Shown: positions 34,648 through 44,283, counted from the first letter of the stretch. The stretch: 64,000 nucleotides of DNA from Clostridium scatologenes (GCF_000968375.1 NZ_CP009933.1:1364001-1428000), one strand, 5' to 3'. Notes: generated by a model not told the origin, from the letters alone. Program-made: numbers and translations.

Positions 34648-37278
34648 ATGAAAGTTACAAACGTTGAAGAATTGATGAGAAAAATGGAAGAAGTAAAAAG
34701 TGCTCAAAAGAAATTTGCTACTTATAGTCAAGAACAAGTTGATGAAATTTTTAGACAAGCATCTATAGCAGCAAATAATGCTAGAATACCACTTGCTAAA
34801 ATGGCAGTAGAAGAAAGTGGTATGGGCATAGTTGAAGATAAAGTTATTAAAAATCACTTTGCTTCAGAATACATATATAATAAATTTAAGGACTTAAAGA
34901 CTTGTGATGTTATAGAAAAGGATGAAGCCTTTGGTCTTACTAAGATTGCAGAACCAATAGGAGTTATTGCTGCTGTTGTTCCAACAACAAATCCAACATC
35001 CACTGCAATTTTTAAGGCTTTAATAGCATTGAAGACTAGAAATGGTATAATTTTCTCACCTCATCCAAGAGCAAAAAAATGCACTACAGCTGCAGCCAAA
35101 ATAGTACTTGATGCAGCAGTTAAAGCTGGTGCTCCAGAGGGAATAATTGGATGGGTAGATGAACCAACAGTTGAACTTTCAGGAATAGTAATGAAAGAAG
35201 CGGATATAATCCTTGCAACAGGTGGACCAGGGATGGTAAAAGCTGCTTATTCATCAGGTAAACCAGCTTTAGGTGTTGGTCCTGGTAATACACCAGCTAT
35301 AATTGATGATTCGGCTGATATTAAAATGGCTGTAAATTCAATACTTCTTTCGAAAACTTTTGATAATGGTATGATTTGTGCTTCTGAACAATCAGTTGTA
35401 GTAGTTGATTCCGTATATGATAAGGCAAGAAAAGAGTTTGCAGATAGAGGAGCATACATTTTAAAGAAGGATGAAGTAGCTAAAGTTGGAAGTGTAATAT
35501 TAGTAAATGGAGCTTTAAATGCTAAAATCGTTGGGCAGCCTGCTTATAAAATAGCTGAACTTGCAGGAATATCAGTTCCTAAAACAGCGAAAGTTCTTAT
35601 AGGTGAAGTTGAATCAGTTGGACTAGAAGAACCATTTTCACATGAAAAGTTATCGCCTGTTCTAGCTTTATATAGGGGTAAAAATTTTGAGGATGCACTT
35701 GCAAAAGCTGTAATACTTGTTGAACATGGTGGATTTGGACATACTTCATCACTATATGTAGATGAAATGAATCAAAAAGATAAAATAGCAAAATACTCTG
35801 CTGCTATGAAAACTTGTAGAACATTAATAAATATGCCTTCATCGCAAGGAGCTATAGGCGATATATTTAATTTTAAATTGAATCCTTCATTGACATTAGG
35901 TTGTGGTTCGTGGGGTGGAAACTCTGTATCAGAAAATGTTGGACCACAACATTTAATAAATATTAAAAGTGTAGCTGAGAGGAGAGAAAATATGCTTTGG
36001 TTTAGAGTTCCAGAAAAAGTTTACTTCAAATATGGATGCCTTCCAGTTGCACTAAAAGAACTTAAAGAATTAAATAAAAAGAAAGCATTTATAGTAACTG
36101 ATAAGGTACTTTATCAATTAGGATATGTTGATAAGGTTACAAAAGTTCTTGATGAAATAGGTGTTGCTTATAAAATATTTACAGATGTAGAACCAGATCC
36201 AACCTTGGCTACAGCTAAAAAGGGTACTGAACAATTGTTAAGTTTTGATCCAGATACAATTATAGCTGTTGGTGGTGGATCAGCAATGGATGCTGCTAAG
36301 ATTATGTGGGTAATGTATGAGCACCCAGAAGTAGCCTTTGAAGATCTTGCAATGAGATTTATGGATATAAGAAAGAGAGTATTTACATTCCCTAAGATGG
36401 GTGAAAAAGCTATGATGATATCAGTAGCAACATCAGCTGGTACTGGTTCGGAAGTTACTCCTTTTGCAGTTATTACTGATGAAAAGACAGGTCAAAAATA
36501 TCCATTAGCTGACTACGCTTTAACTCCAAATATGTCTATAGTTGATGCGGAATTAATGATGGGCATGCCAAGAGGATTAACGGCAGCATCAGGTATAGAT
36601 GCTTTAACACATGCCCTTGAAGCTTATGTATCAATAATGGCTTCTGAGTTTACAAATGGATTGGCATTAGAAGCTATAGAAACAATATTTAAATATTTAC
36701 CAATAGCATACAACGAAGGCCAAACTAATAAGGAGGCAAGGGAAAAAATGGGACATGCTTCATGTATTGCTGGTATGGCATTTGCTAATGCATTCTTGGG
36801 AATTTGCCATTCATTAGCACATAAGCTAGGAGCTCAGCACCATGTACCACACGGAGTTGCTAATGGATTATTGATAAATGAAGTTATTAAATTTAATGCA
36901 GTAGATAATCCAAGAAAACAAGCAGCATTCCCACAGTATAAATATCCAAATGCTAAAGCTAGATATGCTAAGATTGCTGATTTCTTGGAATTAGGTGGAA
37001 AAACAGAAGATGAAAAAGTTGAATTATTGCTTAAAGCTATAGATGAATTAAAAGCAAAAGTTGGTTTGCCAATGACTATAAAAGAAGCTGGAGTTAGTGA
37101 AGAGAGTTTCTACGCAACTCTTGATGATATGTCAGAGAAAGCTTTTGATGATCAATGCACAGGGGCTAATCCAAGATATCCATTAATAAGCGAACTTAAA
37201 CAAATATATATAAATGTATTTGATAAACCAACGGTACTTGAGGAAGCTTCAGTAATTAAAGAAAAAAAGAAAAAATAA
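34648..37278 (+). CDS. adhE: Bifunctional aldehyde/alcohol dehydrogenase
   Basis: An 876-residue two-domain enzyme reducing acetyl-CoA to acetaldehyde and then ethanol with NADH. The N-terminal CoA-acylating aldehyde dehydrogenase has its nucleophile C244 in GMICASEQ. The C-terminal iron-dependent alcohol dehydrogenase has the nucleotide motif GGGSAMDAAK (from 542) and iron ligands D651, H655, H721 and H735. These correspond to D653, H657, H723 and H737 of E. coli AdhE. The start is ATG 34648 with AAAGAGGTG upstream rather than the TTG at 34606. Monocistronic; regulation by Rex is likely. Confidence 0.96.
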   Translation: MKVTNVEELMRKMEEVKSAQKKFATYSQEQVDEIFRQASIAANNARIPLAKMAVEESGMGIVEDKVIKNHFASEYIYNKFKDLKTCDVIEKDEAFGLTKIAEPIGVIAAVVPTTNPTSTAIFKALIALKTRNGIIFSPHPRAKKCTTAAAKIVLDAAVKAGAPEGIIGWVDEPTVELSGIVMKEADIILATGGPGMVKAAYSSGKPALGVGPGNTPAIIDDSADIKMAVNSILLSKTFDNGMICASEQSVVVVDSVYDKARKEFADRGAYILKKDEVAKVGSVILVNGALNAKIVGQPAYKIAELAGISVPKTAKVLIGEVESVGLEEPFSHEKLSPVLALYRGKNFEDALAKAVILVEHGGFGHTSSLYVDEMNQKDKIAKYSAAMKTCRTLINMPSSQGAIGDIFNFKLNPSLTLGCGSWGGNSVSENVGPQHLINIKSVAERRENMLWFRVPEKVYFKYGCLPVALKELKELNKKKAFIVTDKVLYQLGYVDKVTKVLDEIGVAYKIFTDVEPDPTLATAKKGTEQLLSFDPDTIIAVGGGSAMDAAKIMWVMYEHPEVAFEDLAMRFMDIRKRVFTFPKMGEKAMMISVATSAGTGSEVTPFAVITDEKTGQKYPLADYALTPNMSIVDAELMMGMPRGLTAASGIDALTHALEAYVSIMASEFTNGLALEAIETIFKYLPIAYNEGQTNKEAREKMGHASCIAGMAFANAFLGICHSLAHKLGAQHHVPHGVANGLLINEVIKFNAVDNPRKQAAFPQYKYPNAKARYAKIADFLELGGKTEDEKVELLLKAIDELKAKVGLPMTIKEAGVSEESFYATLDDMSEKAFDDQCTGANPRYPLISELKQIYINVFDKPTVLEEASVIKEKKKK

Positions 37279-37290
37279 ATAAGTGAATAC

Positions 37291-37327
37291 AAAATGGTGT
37301 TTTAAAGAAATTTTGAGACACCATTTT
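37291..37327 (+). terminator. Terminator after adhE
   Basis: AAAATGGTGT (37291-37300) pairs with ACACCATTTT (37318-37327). The T-run is part of the stem, so strength is uncertain. Confidence 0.6.
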
Positions 37328-37363
37328 GCTGAGATAAATACTATATCAAAAATGTATAAAATA

Positions 37364-37416
37364 CACCCTACAAGATAGCATGAGAACATGTTTGTCTTAT
37401 AGGGTGAAGTTTTTTA
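37364..37416. terminator. Bidirectional terminator between convergent adhE and chemoreceptor genes
   Basis: CACCCTACAAGA (37364-37375) pairs with TCTTATAGGGTG (37395-37406) with one mismatch. It is followed by AAGTTTTTTATT on the plus strand and by an A/T-rich tract for the minus strand, so it can serve both convergent genes. Confidence 0.75.
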
Positions 37417-37441
37417 TTACTACTTTTAATAGTATAATTTT

Positions 37442-39466
37442 TTAAAGCTTAAATATCTTTATGCTGTTCTCCAAATCTTCTGCTAAGTTTGAAAGATCCT
37501 GTACATTACGGGATATTTCTTGAAGGGCAGCAGACTGTTCTTGAGTAGATGCTGCTATTTCTTCTGTACTTGCAGCAGTACTTGTAGATATATTCTGAAT
37601 TTCGTCGGCATTTTCATTTACTTGGTTTATGCTATTGGTTGATTCTTCTACCATGGAATTAACTTTTTCAAGATACTCTTTTGTATCATTAAAGGATTTT
37701 AGTATTTCGTCTAAAGAATCTCCTACTACAGTTACAATTTCTTCTCCCTTTATAGATTCTTTAGTTCCTTCTTCGATAGAGGAAAGAGCTTTTTCTGTTT
37801 TACTTTGTGTTGCAGCTATTAATTCCTTTATATTGTTAGAAGATTTCATTGATTCTTCTGCAAGATTTCTTACTTCATCAGCAACTACAGCAAAGCCTTT
37901 ACCAGCTTCTCCAGCTCTAGCTGCTTCAATTGAGGCGTTTAGAGCAAGTAAATTAGTTTGATCGGCTATACCATCAATAAGTTCTACTATATTTCCTATT
38001 TGCTTAGAAGTTTCTTGGAGTTCTACAATTACATTTGATGAATAAAGTACACTATCTTTTATAACACCTATTTGATTTACCATACTATTCATTTTGTCTC
38101 TTCCAGTAGAAGCAAGATTGCTTGTATTCTCAGAAAACTCTACTACTGATTTAACTTGATTTCTTATATCTGTCATATTATCTACAGCTTTTTTTAAAGA
38201 AATAGATATTTCATCTGTAGCCTTAACTTGTTTTTCTGCACCATCAGCAACTTCTTCTGTAGAACTTGAAATTTCTTCTGATACTTCTGCTGCTTGCTGT
38301 GCAGAGGATAAAAGATTGCTTGAGGATGTTGCAATATTTTGTGACATGTTATTTATCTTATTAGTAATATCTCGTAAATTTTCAATCATATTGTTAAAAC
38401 TTGCAGCTACCATTCCTATTTCATCGTGTGATTTGATTTCTACAGATTTAGTAAGGTCTCCTTTTGCTGCTTCTTCTGCAACTTCAGCAAGTTTTGCTAA
38501 AGGTTTTAGATTATTAGATACTATTCTTATTATTATAAATCCTCCCATAATAACTGCCAGTAATGCTACCAATAAAGAAACTATAGCTATGTTTCTTAAG
38601 GCTGCATTTTGACTTGCCAAAGAAATTCCTATTTGTACAGCTCCAGCAACATTTTCTCCACTGTGCAAAGGGATTGTAATGTCATATACATCTTGTCCAT
38701 TATAACTTTTGACATAAGAGCTTATTTTTCCTTCTTGAATTGCAGATTTACTTCCTGTGTCTGTTAAAATAGTTCCTGTCTTACTTTTATCGCTATGTGC
38801 AGTAATTTTTGAATTTTTGTCCAAGGTAGCAGCATAAACTATATTTGAACCTTTTAATAATCTGTTAACAAGATTTTGTTCACTTATAGAATCATTAAGC
38901 TTTGCTATTTCGTTTGCTATAATACCTATTTGAGCTATTCCACCACCAGGTATTGCTACTTCACCATATTTATAATAATTACCATCACCTATGTATGAAC
39001 TTTTTCTTATAGCTTCTACAGCTTTTTCTTGCTTTCCTTTTAATATTGCTTGTACATTGGCATTATCCTTATAATCAAAATTAATATTAGCAGGCATATT
39101 GGAATGTGTTATAATTCCTTGAGCATTAGCTATGTCTATTTCTTGAACACCTATTTTTGAGGCTATTTCTTTTAAATATTCATCAGATATTGATGGGTTT
39201 TGACCTATTAGATAGCCTATTGAGGTCATTTTATCGCCTAAAACAATATCTATTTGATTTGACATAGCCTTGTTAGTTTCCATTTCTGAAGTTATTTCTT
39301 TAACTAAACTTATTCCTTGATTCTCAATTTCGCTCTTTAGCTTAGTGCTTGCAACATAAAAAATTATAGTGGTTAATATTGCTATAGCCACTAAAAGCAC
39401 AATAACTGCACTAGCAGTTATTTTGACTTTCAATGAATTTTTTTTTGACATACTTCCATTTTTCAC
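37442..39466 (-). CDS. Methyl-accepting chemotaxis protein
   Basis: A 674-residue receptor. One membrane helix (about 16-36) is followed by an extracellular Cache-like sensor (about 37-288), a second helix near 289-313, a HAMP domain, and a cytoplasmic signalling domain. The hairpin tip reads IADQTNLLALNASIEAARAGEAGKGFAVVADEVRNLAEES. It signals to CheA through CheW/CheV (a cheV lies at 21581). The start is GTG at 39466 with TGGAGTGA upstream; the ATG five codons later is an alternative. The ligand is unknown. The upstream gap 39467-39716 shows no gene. Confidence 0.93.
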   Translation of the reverse strand: MKNGSMSKKNSLKVKITASAVIVLLVAIAILTTIIFYVASTKLKSEIENQGISLVKEITSEMETNKAMSNQIDIVLGDKMTSIGYLIGQNPSISDEYLKEIASKIGVQEIDIANAQGIITHSNMPANINFDYKDNANVQAILKGKQEKAVEAIRKSSYIGDGNYYKYGEVAIPGGGIAQIGIIANEIAKLNDSISEQNLVNRLLKGSNIVYAATLDKNSKITAHSDKSKTGTILTDTGSKSAIQEGKISSYVKSYNGQDVYDITIPLHSGENVAGAVQIGISLASQNAALRNIAIVSLLVALLAVIMGGFIIIRIVSNNLKPLAKLAEVAEEAAKGDLTKSVEIKSHDEIGMVAASFNNMIENLRDITNKINNMSQNIATSSSNLLSSAQQAAEVSEEISSSTEEVADGAEKQVKATDEISISLKKAVDNMTDIRNQVKSVVEFSENTSNLASTGRDKMNSMVNQIGVIKDSVLYSSNVIVELQETSKQIGNIVELIDGIADQTNLLALNASIEAARAGEAGKGFAVVADEVRNLAEESMKSSNNIKELIAATQSKTEKALSSIEEGTKESIKGEEIVTVVGDSLDEILKSFNDTKEYLEKVNSMVEESTNSINQVNENADEIQNISTSTAASTEEIAASTQEQSAALQEISRNVQDLSNLAEDLENSIKIFKL

Positions 39467-39716
39467 AAAATCACTCCATTTTCATTATAGTATTGAATAA
39501 TTTGCCATAATTGGACAAACACAAACTATATTTTACATCAATCACACTTAAAATTCAACAAGTTTAATTTTAAGTATAATTTAATTTTAAGTTAAATTAT
39601 ATATTATGGTAGTGATCGGATAAAAAGTTTAATAAGAAACTATATTATAATAATTTGAAATATGTAGTATTTAAAGTTAAATCTTCTATTAAATACTAAA
39701 ATACATAATTAAGTAA

Positions 39717-40088
39717 TTAATTTGAAAGCTTGGATAATAACATATTTGTTAGTTCTTTTAAAATATCCATAATTATAGTAATTTCTTCGGCTGTTATATT
39801 ATCAATATGAATACCACAGGTTGTAACTACATTTTTATTTAACTTTGAAGAAATGGCATGGGATACATATCTTGCAGCTTCATCATCCTTATGTCCCACT
39901 AAATTCAAAATAGATGTTGTTGCACTTCTTTTTTTAAAATCTGATAAACTTGGTCTAGGAATACTTAAAGTTACAGAACCTATGTGAGGACTATCTCCAC
40001 CTGAGATTATGATACATAAATCGTTTCCTATTAAAATAGCTTTTAAGTTAATCTTTATTCTGCCTTTTTCTATAGTTAAATCGTGCAC
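39717..40088 (-). CDS. LpdD-like prenylated-flavin chaperone / decarboxylase subunit D
   Basis: A 123-residue protein, the last gene of a minus-strand UbiD/UbiX cluster. The sequence (GRIKINLKAILIGNDLCIIISGGDSPHIGSV, then CGIHIDNIT) resembles the small LpdD proteins that accompany gallate and phenolic-acid decarboxylases and are thought to help deliver prenylated FMN. The GTG start has GGGAGG upstream and lies 18 nt after ubiX. It is recognised more by context and overall pattern than by a strong motif. Confidence 0.65.
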   Translation of the reverse strand: MHDLTIEKGRIKINLKAILIGNDLCIIISGGDSPHIGSVTLSIPRPSLSDFKKRSATTSILNLVGHKDDEAARYVSHAISSKLNKNVVTTCGIHIDNITAEEITIIMDILKELTNMLLSKLSN

Positions 40089-40106
40089 TTATTAACCTCC
40101 CAATAT

Positions 40107-40706
40107 CTAATAACTGGCGTTTTCTCCCCATCTATTAAATCCATTTACCTCAATGTGAAATTTATCTAGAATTTTACCAATAATATGTGTATTCAAGTCT
40201 TCTACACTAGCAGGTTTATTATAATATGACATCATTGGAGGTACAATAATTGTACCTAACTCAGATAAGGAAAGTAAATTTCTTAAATGAATTGTACTTA
40301 GAGGACTTTCTCTAGGTACTAATACTAATTTCCTTCTTTCCTTAATAGTAACATCTGCAGCTCTCAAAAGTAAGTTGTCAGAATAACCACATGCAATACC
40401 AGCAGCAGTTTTCATACTACAAGGAACTATAACCATACCTTCAGTTCTAAAGGTACCACTAGCTATGCTTGCACCAATATCTTTTAGTGAATAAGTTTTA
40501 TCTGCTAGGTTAATTACATCTATTAATTTATAATTTGTTTCTTCAAGTATAGTTTGTTCTGCACTTTTAGAAATTACTAAATGACTTTCCCAATCAGGAT
40601 ATTTTTTTAGCGTTTTTAATATTTCAATGCCTAATATAGCACCACTTGCACCGCTCATACCTATTACTAGTCTTTTTTTATTATTAATTGTTAGATTACA
40701 TTCCAT
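40107..40706 (-). CDS. ubiX: Flavin prenyltransferase, UbiX/LpdB-like
   Basis: A 199-residue flavoprotein. KRLVIGMSGASGAILGIEILKTL is the typical N-terminal flavin-binding start, followed by SHLVISKSAEQTI, ASGTFRTEGMVIVPCSMKTAAGIACGYSDNLLLRAADV and KLVLVPRESPLSTIHLRNLLSLSELG. It makes prenylated FMN from dimethylallyl phosphate and FMN for the UbiD decarboxylase encoded just upstream. The ATG at 40706 with AAAGGTG is preferred over a GTG at 40718. Confidence 0.93.
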   Translation of the reverse strand: MECNLTINNKKRLVIGMSGASGAILGIEILKTLKKYPDWESHLVISKSAEQTILEETNYKLIDVINLADKTYSLKDIGASIASGTFRTEGMVIVPCSMKTAAGIACGYSDNLLLRAADVTIKERRKLVLVPRESPLSTIHLRNLLSLSELGTIIVPPMMSYYNKPASVEDLNTHIIGKILDKFHIEVNGFNRWGENASY

Positions 40707-40742
40707 AAATTTAAACACCTTTTTAATTAGTTTTTTTAATTA

Positions 40743-42236
40743 TTATTTTATGTTTTTAAATAATTCTGGAGCAAAACGCCTTGGATCCACATCTTTAAAT
40801 TTGGCTCTTTGGAATTTGTCTTTCAAATTATAAGGTACTGTGCAATCAAAAATTACTTTACAAGAAATACCTTTATCTTTAAGTAGTGGATTATAATAAG
40901 GATTTTGAGAAGGATCTAATGGGTGACAACGTACGCCAGGAATAAATACTGTATCAATATCACCTTGATAACGTGTATTAAGAGCCCACATTACATCATT
41001 GCTGTCAAATGGATCAACATCTTCATCAACCAAGATTACATGTTTAAGTTCAGAAAATGCTGAAAATGCCAATAATGCAGCTTGTCTTTGACGTCCTTCA
41101 TCACTTGGTTTACTTTTTTTAAACTGTAAAATAGCCATATATTTGCCACCACCTGATGGATGTGCATAAACATTTAAAAGCCTGCCTGGCATGGCTTTTT
41201 CTATCATTTGCAGTATACTTGCTTCTGTTGGAATACCAGCCATACTAACATGTTCTTCACTTGGTCCAATACAAGTTTGCATTATTGGATTTATTCTATG
41301 AGTAACAGCTTTTACTTTAATTACTGGCATTTCACTACAAGCTGGTCCAGTGTATCCAGGAAATTCTGGCATGGCCTTTCCTGTATTTGTATTTTGATCT
41401 TCTCTAACACGTACATTAGGAAGCAATTCTCCTTCTATGACATATTCTGCATTAGCAATAGCTTTTTCATTAATTGTTAAGCACTTGGTTAGCTTAACAG
41501 GTAATCCTCTAATGGCACCAGCAATGCTTAATTCGTTAAAACCAAGAGGAGTTGTTGGTGGTTCAAAACATGATGCGATTTCAATAGCAGGGTCAACACC
41601 TATACTAATAGAAATTGGTAATGGTTTATTTAATTTTTCTGCTTTTTCACGAAACACTTCTAAATGACGAGCACCTGGTACAAAGTACATTGAAATTTCA
41701 TCTTTACTTTGCAAGCATAAACGGTGTATTGTAATATCAGACTCACCACTTTCTGGATCAGAAGCATAACACATGCCCATAGTGATATATGGACCAGCAT
41801 CTTCTTCTGTATTAGTTGGTGCAGGTATCAAATTTCTAATATCAAAATTTAGATCATCTGCATAATGAACAACTTCCTGACAAACTGCTTCAGTTTGAGG
41901 AATTGTTACTGGTGTAATTGGATTTTTTACAGATTCATTCAATAAAAATCCTAATTTTTCTGGTTTCGAATCAAGCATAAGGCCAACTCTTTCACGACTG
42001 GCTAAAAGTCCAATAATAACTCTCGCATTTTTATGACCTTTAACATTATTAAAGATCATAGCAGGTCCAATTTTTGTTGGACGCATTACTGTTCCACCAG
42101 CGCCAATATAACGATACACGCCAGATAGTTCAGCATGAGGGTCCACAGGCTCATTAGTTTCAATTAACTGTCCTGGTATTGATGCTAATAATTTTATAGC
42201 AGAACGCAAATCAGTTATTTTATTTTTTTCATTCAT
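40743..42236 (-). CDS. UbiD-family aromatic acid decarboxylase (LpdC/ShdC-like)
   Basis: A 497-residue enzyme using prenylated FMN and a metal for reversible non-oxidative decarboxylation. It shows DLRSAIKLLASIPGQLIETNEPVDPHAE, the conserved GMCYASDPESGESDITIHRL region, ELPNVRVRE-type ending EGELLPNVREDQN-like, and a late ILVDEDVDPFDSNDVMWAL. The grouping with UbiX, a LpdD-like gene and a MerR-type regulator points to a hydroxybenzoate- or gallate-type substrate rather than ubiquinone synthesis. AGGAGG precedes the ATG; it follows the regulator gene by 28 nt. Confidence 0.92.
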   Translation of the reverse strand: MNEKNKITDLRSAIKLLASIPGQLIETNEPVDPHAELSGVYRYIGAGGTVMRPTKIGPAMIFNNVKGHKNARVIIGLLASRERVGLMLDSKPEKLGFLLNESVKNPITPVTIPQTEAVCQEVVHYADDLNFDIRNLIPAPTNTEEDAGPYITMGMCYASDPESGESDITIHRLCLQSKDEISMYFVPGARHLEVFREKAEKLNKPLPISISIGVDPAIEIASCFEPPTTPLGFNELSIAGAIRGLPVKLTKCLTINEKAIANAEYVIEGELLPNVRVREDQNTNTGKAMPEFPGYTGPACSEMPVIKVKAVTHRINPIMQTCIGPSEEHVSMAGIPTEASILQMIEKAMPGRLLNVYAHPSGGGKYMAILQFKKSKPSDEGRQRQAALLAFSAFSELKHVILVDEDVDPFDSNDVMWALNTRYQGDIDTVFIPGVRCHPLDPSQNPYYNPLLKDKGISCKVIFDCTVPYNLKDKFQRAKFKDVDPRRFAPELFKNIK

Positions 42237-42264
42237 ATGTAATCCTCCTAAAAGTTAAAATACA

Positions 42265-43089
42265 TTAAATTTTTTCTACAGGAATTTGTAATTGACAAAA
42301 GTCAACATTTGTATTTTCATCATAAAAAGTAGTATCCAAAAGGCACATATCAATTATATTTCCTGTAATTCTATAACTATTATCGTTAATCCATTCTATC
42401 AACTGGTATAAAAATTTAGTATCATAAGGCATACCGTATTTATACATGCAAACATACTTTCCAGGTGGAAGAGTAATAATGTTTTCCGTGTTATTATTAT
42501 CAGAAGATATTATTGAAAATACTCCAGCACCTTGAAATATATATTTTTCATTTAATTGGTTTTTCATTATAATAGTACCAAATCTTCTGGGAGAAAGTAT
42601 TCCCATCTTATTTAGAATATTGCATGCCTTCATACTAGTAAAGTGTAGTTCCTTTTTAGATATTTCGTTTTCAAAAGGAATAAATAGTGCTTTTCTTTCA
42701 GTAAAATCTTCTACTATAGGCTTGCAAAGTTCATCTTTAAATTGATCAACGTTTGTATATACATTTAATCTTTGCTTAATAAGTTCACGAATGGATAACA
42801 AGCTTTTAATTTCTTCATCTACAAATTCTTTATGGTATTCCAATAAGGAAATAGCTGAAGTAAGATTTCTATGTTCTATATGTTTTTTTATATCATCAAG
42901 CTTAATTCCTATAAATTTTAGAAAACAAATTTCTCTTAAGAATGGAATCTGATAAGGACTATAGTATCTGTAGCCTTTGTCGTCAACATCGGTTGGCTTA
43001 AATAATCCTATTTTGTCATAATAAATAAGAGTTTGTCTTGAAATATTATGTATCGAAGCCATTTCACTTATTGATAGATATTTTTCCAA
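42265..43089 (-). CDS. MerR-family transcriptional regulator
   Basis: A 274-residue protein. The N-terminal winged helix SISEMASIHNISRQTLIYYDKIGLFKPTDVDDKGYRYYS is followed by a coiled coil (about 80-120) and a C-terminal effector-binding domain of GyrI type (about 125-270). It is the first gene of the unit that continues into ubiD, ubiX and lpdD, so it probably activates its own operon when the phenolic substrate is bound. The start is TTG with AAAGGAG upstream. The promoter before it has the 19-bp spacer typical of MerR targets. Confidence 0.9.
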   Translation of the reverse strand: MEKYLSISEMASIHNISRQTLIYYDKIGLFKPTDVDDKGYRYYSPYQIPFLREICFLKFIGIKLDDIKKHIEHRNLTSAISLLEYHKEFVDEEIKSLLSIRELIKQRLNVYTNVDQFKDELCKPIVEDFTERKALFIPFENEISKKELHFTSMKACNILNKMGILSPRRFGTIIMKNQLNEKYIFQGAGVFSIISSDNNNTENIITLPPGKYVCMYKYGMPYDTKFLYQLIEWINDNSYRITGNIIDMCLLDTTFYDENTNVDFCQLQIPVEKI

Positions 43090-43125
43090 TATATTGCTCC
43101 TTTCTTTTGTATCTACTTACTTAAT

Positions 43126-43156
43126 ATTTTAATGTGTATAATAACTATATAGTCAA
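43126..43156 (-). promoter_or_regulatory. MerR-type promoter of the regulator-ubiD-ubiX operon
   Basis: Read on the minus strand, TTGACT (43156-43151) is followed after 19 bp by TAAAAT (43131-43126). The spacer edge holds the palindrome ACTATATAGT (43144-43153). A 19-bp spacer with a dyad is characteristic of promoters activated by MerR proteins through DNA distortion. Confidence 0.55.
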
Positions 43157-43200
43157 TACTAATTTTCAGTTTTTTCATATTCTGCTTTTGCAATTTAAAA

Positions 43201-43635
43201 ACATTGCGACGTAAAAGTGCAGTGGAAGTTTGGATTTTAACTTTTATTCCGTGATATATGGTAAGTGGTTCATCACTGCTAAATGTTTTAATTATTCTAA
43301 AGCTTGAAGATTTGGAAAACCTAAGAACTTTGTCAAACTCGGTTCCATCAGACAGGACTAAAGTTCTAAGGCTTTCCAAATCTTCAAGCTAAGAATAATA
43401 CTAAAACAATTTAGCTTATGTGATGAACCACTTACCATATATCACTACATAAAAGTTAAAATTCAAACTAGTAACTTCAAGTGTACACATATAATTACAT
43501 TGTTATAGGCAATTTTAGTAAGCCAAATTATATTTATAATCATAGCTCACTATTTTTTTATACTTATTTAAACGGTTGGCTTTTATACACCATATATTCA
43601 ATGCGGACTCCACCTAAAAAGTTGTGTCGCAATGT
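43201..43635. mobile_element. 435-bp MITE-like element with terminal inverted repeats and large internal hairpin
   Basis: ACATTGCGAC (43201-43210) is exactly inverted at 43626-43635, with imperfect similarity continuing about 20 bp inward (AGTGGAAGT against AGGTGGAGT). Inside, 43227-43330 and 43361-43469 are long imperfect inverted arms of over 100 nt around a 30-nt loop. No transposase frame is present. The small open frames in it come from the repeat arms. It looks like a non-autonomous transposable element or a decayed one. I see no clear target-site duplication. Confidence 0.6.
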
Positions 43636-43679
43636 GCTTATATTACCTCAAAATTATACGTGAGAAAGTGAGTTAATAA

Positions 43680-44159
43680 TTATTTAATAGAGATAACATC
43701 TCCTTTTGTTATTTCTACTAGAATTTTTGGAGTTAATTTAAAAACAGCGTTAGGTGTACCTGCTGCAGCCCATATTTCATCATACTGTAGTAAATCTTCA
43801 TCGATTAATGTAATAATAGAATCTTTATGACCAATAGGGGGAATGCCACCTATGGCAAAACCTGTGTGTTCTAATACAAAGTTGGCATCTGCTTTTTGAA
43901 GTTTTTCGCCTATATGTTCTTTAATGACTTTTTCATTTACTCTATTTGTGCCACTTGCTATAATTAGAATAGGTTTTTGAGAACTCTTACCTTTAAAAAT
44001 TAATGACTTAGCTATTTGACTTACTGTGCAGCCTATAGTGTTTGCTGCTTCCTGAGCAGTACGAGTAGAATCTGATAATTCAACTACATTAAGTTCAAAT
44101 CCAAATTCATTAAGCACAGTTTGAACTTTTTGAGCACTTTTCTTTAAATTAGATGACAT
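43680..44159 (-). CDS. YbaK/EbsC-family aminoacyl-tRNA deacylase
   Basis: A 159-residue protein. TAQEAANTIGCTVSQIAKSLIFKG with the conserved lysine, PILIIASGTNRVNEKVI and the GFAIGGIPPIGH loop place it in the YbaK/ProX family that hydrolyses mischarged tRNA (usually Cys-tRNA-Pro or Ala-tRNA-Pro). AGGAGG precedes the ATG. It diverges from the XRE-cupin regulator at 44284. The substrate cannot be told from sequence. Confidence 0.9.
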   Translation of the reverse strand: MSSNLKKSAQKVQTVLNEFGFELNVVELSDSTRTAQEAANTIGCTVSQIAKSLIFKGKSSQKPILIIASGTNRVNEKVIKEHIGEKLQKADANFVLEHTGFAIGGIPPIGHKDSIITLIDEDLLQYDEIWAAAGTPNAVFKLTPKILVEITKGDVISIK

Positions 44160-44223
44160 GAAAATTACCTCCTCAATTTAACTGTTATTTTCATCTTAAA
44201 TTATTATAGTAAATATTAAAAAA

Positions 44224-44249
44224 TATGTGTATAATATATTATACACATA
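44224..44249. promoter_or_regulatory. Perfect 26-bp palindrome in divergent promoter region
   Basis: The core GTGTATAATATATTATACAC (44227-44246) extends three bases each side without mismatch. It includes TATAAT on both strands. It lies between the deacylase gene and the XRE-cupin gene and is a good candidate operator for the latter. Confidence 0.6.
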
Positions 44250-44283
44250 CATAATATAACATACAATATGCTGGAGGGAAAAA

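Noticed and set aside
43113..43379. 88-codon minus-strand open frame
   Set aside because: It lies inside the long inverted arms of the repeat element, has no ribosome site and no recognisable protein features.
43481..43663. 60-codon plus-strand open frame
   Set aside because: It overlaps the right end of the inverted-repeat element, is low-complexity Tyr/Ile-rich and lacks a ribosome site.
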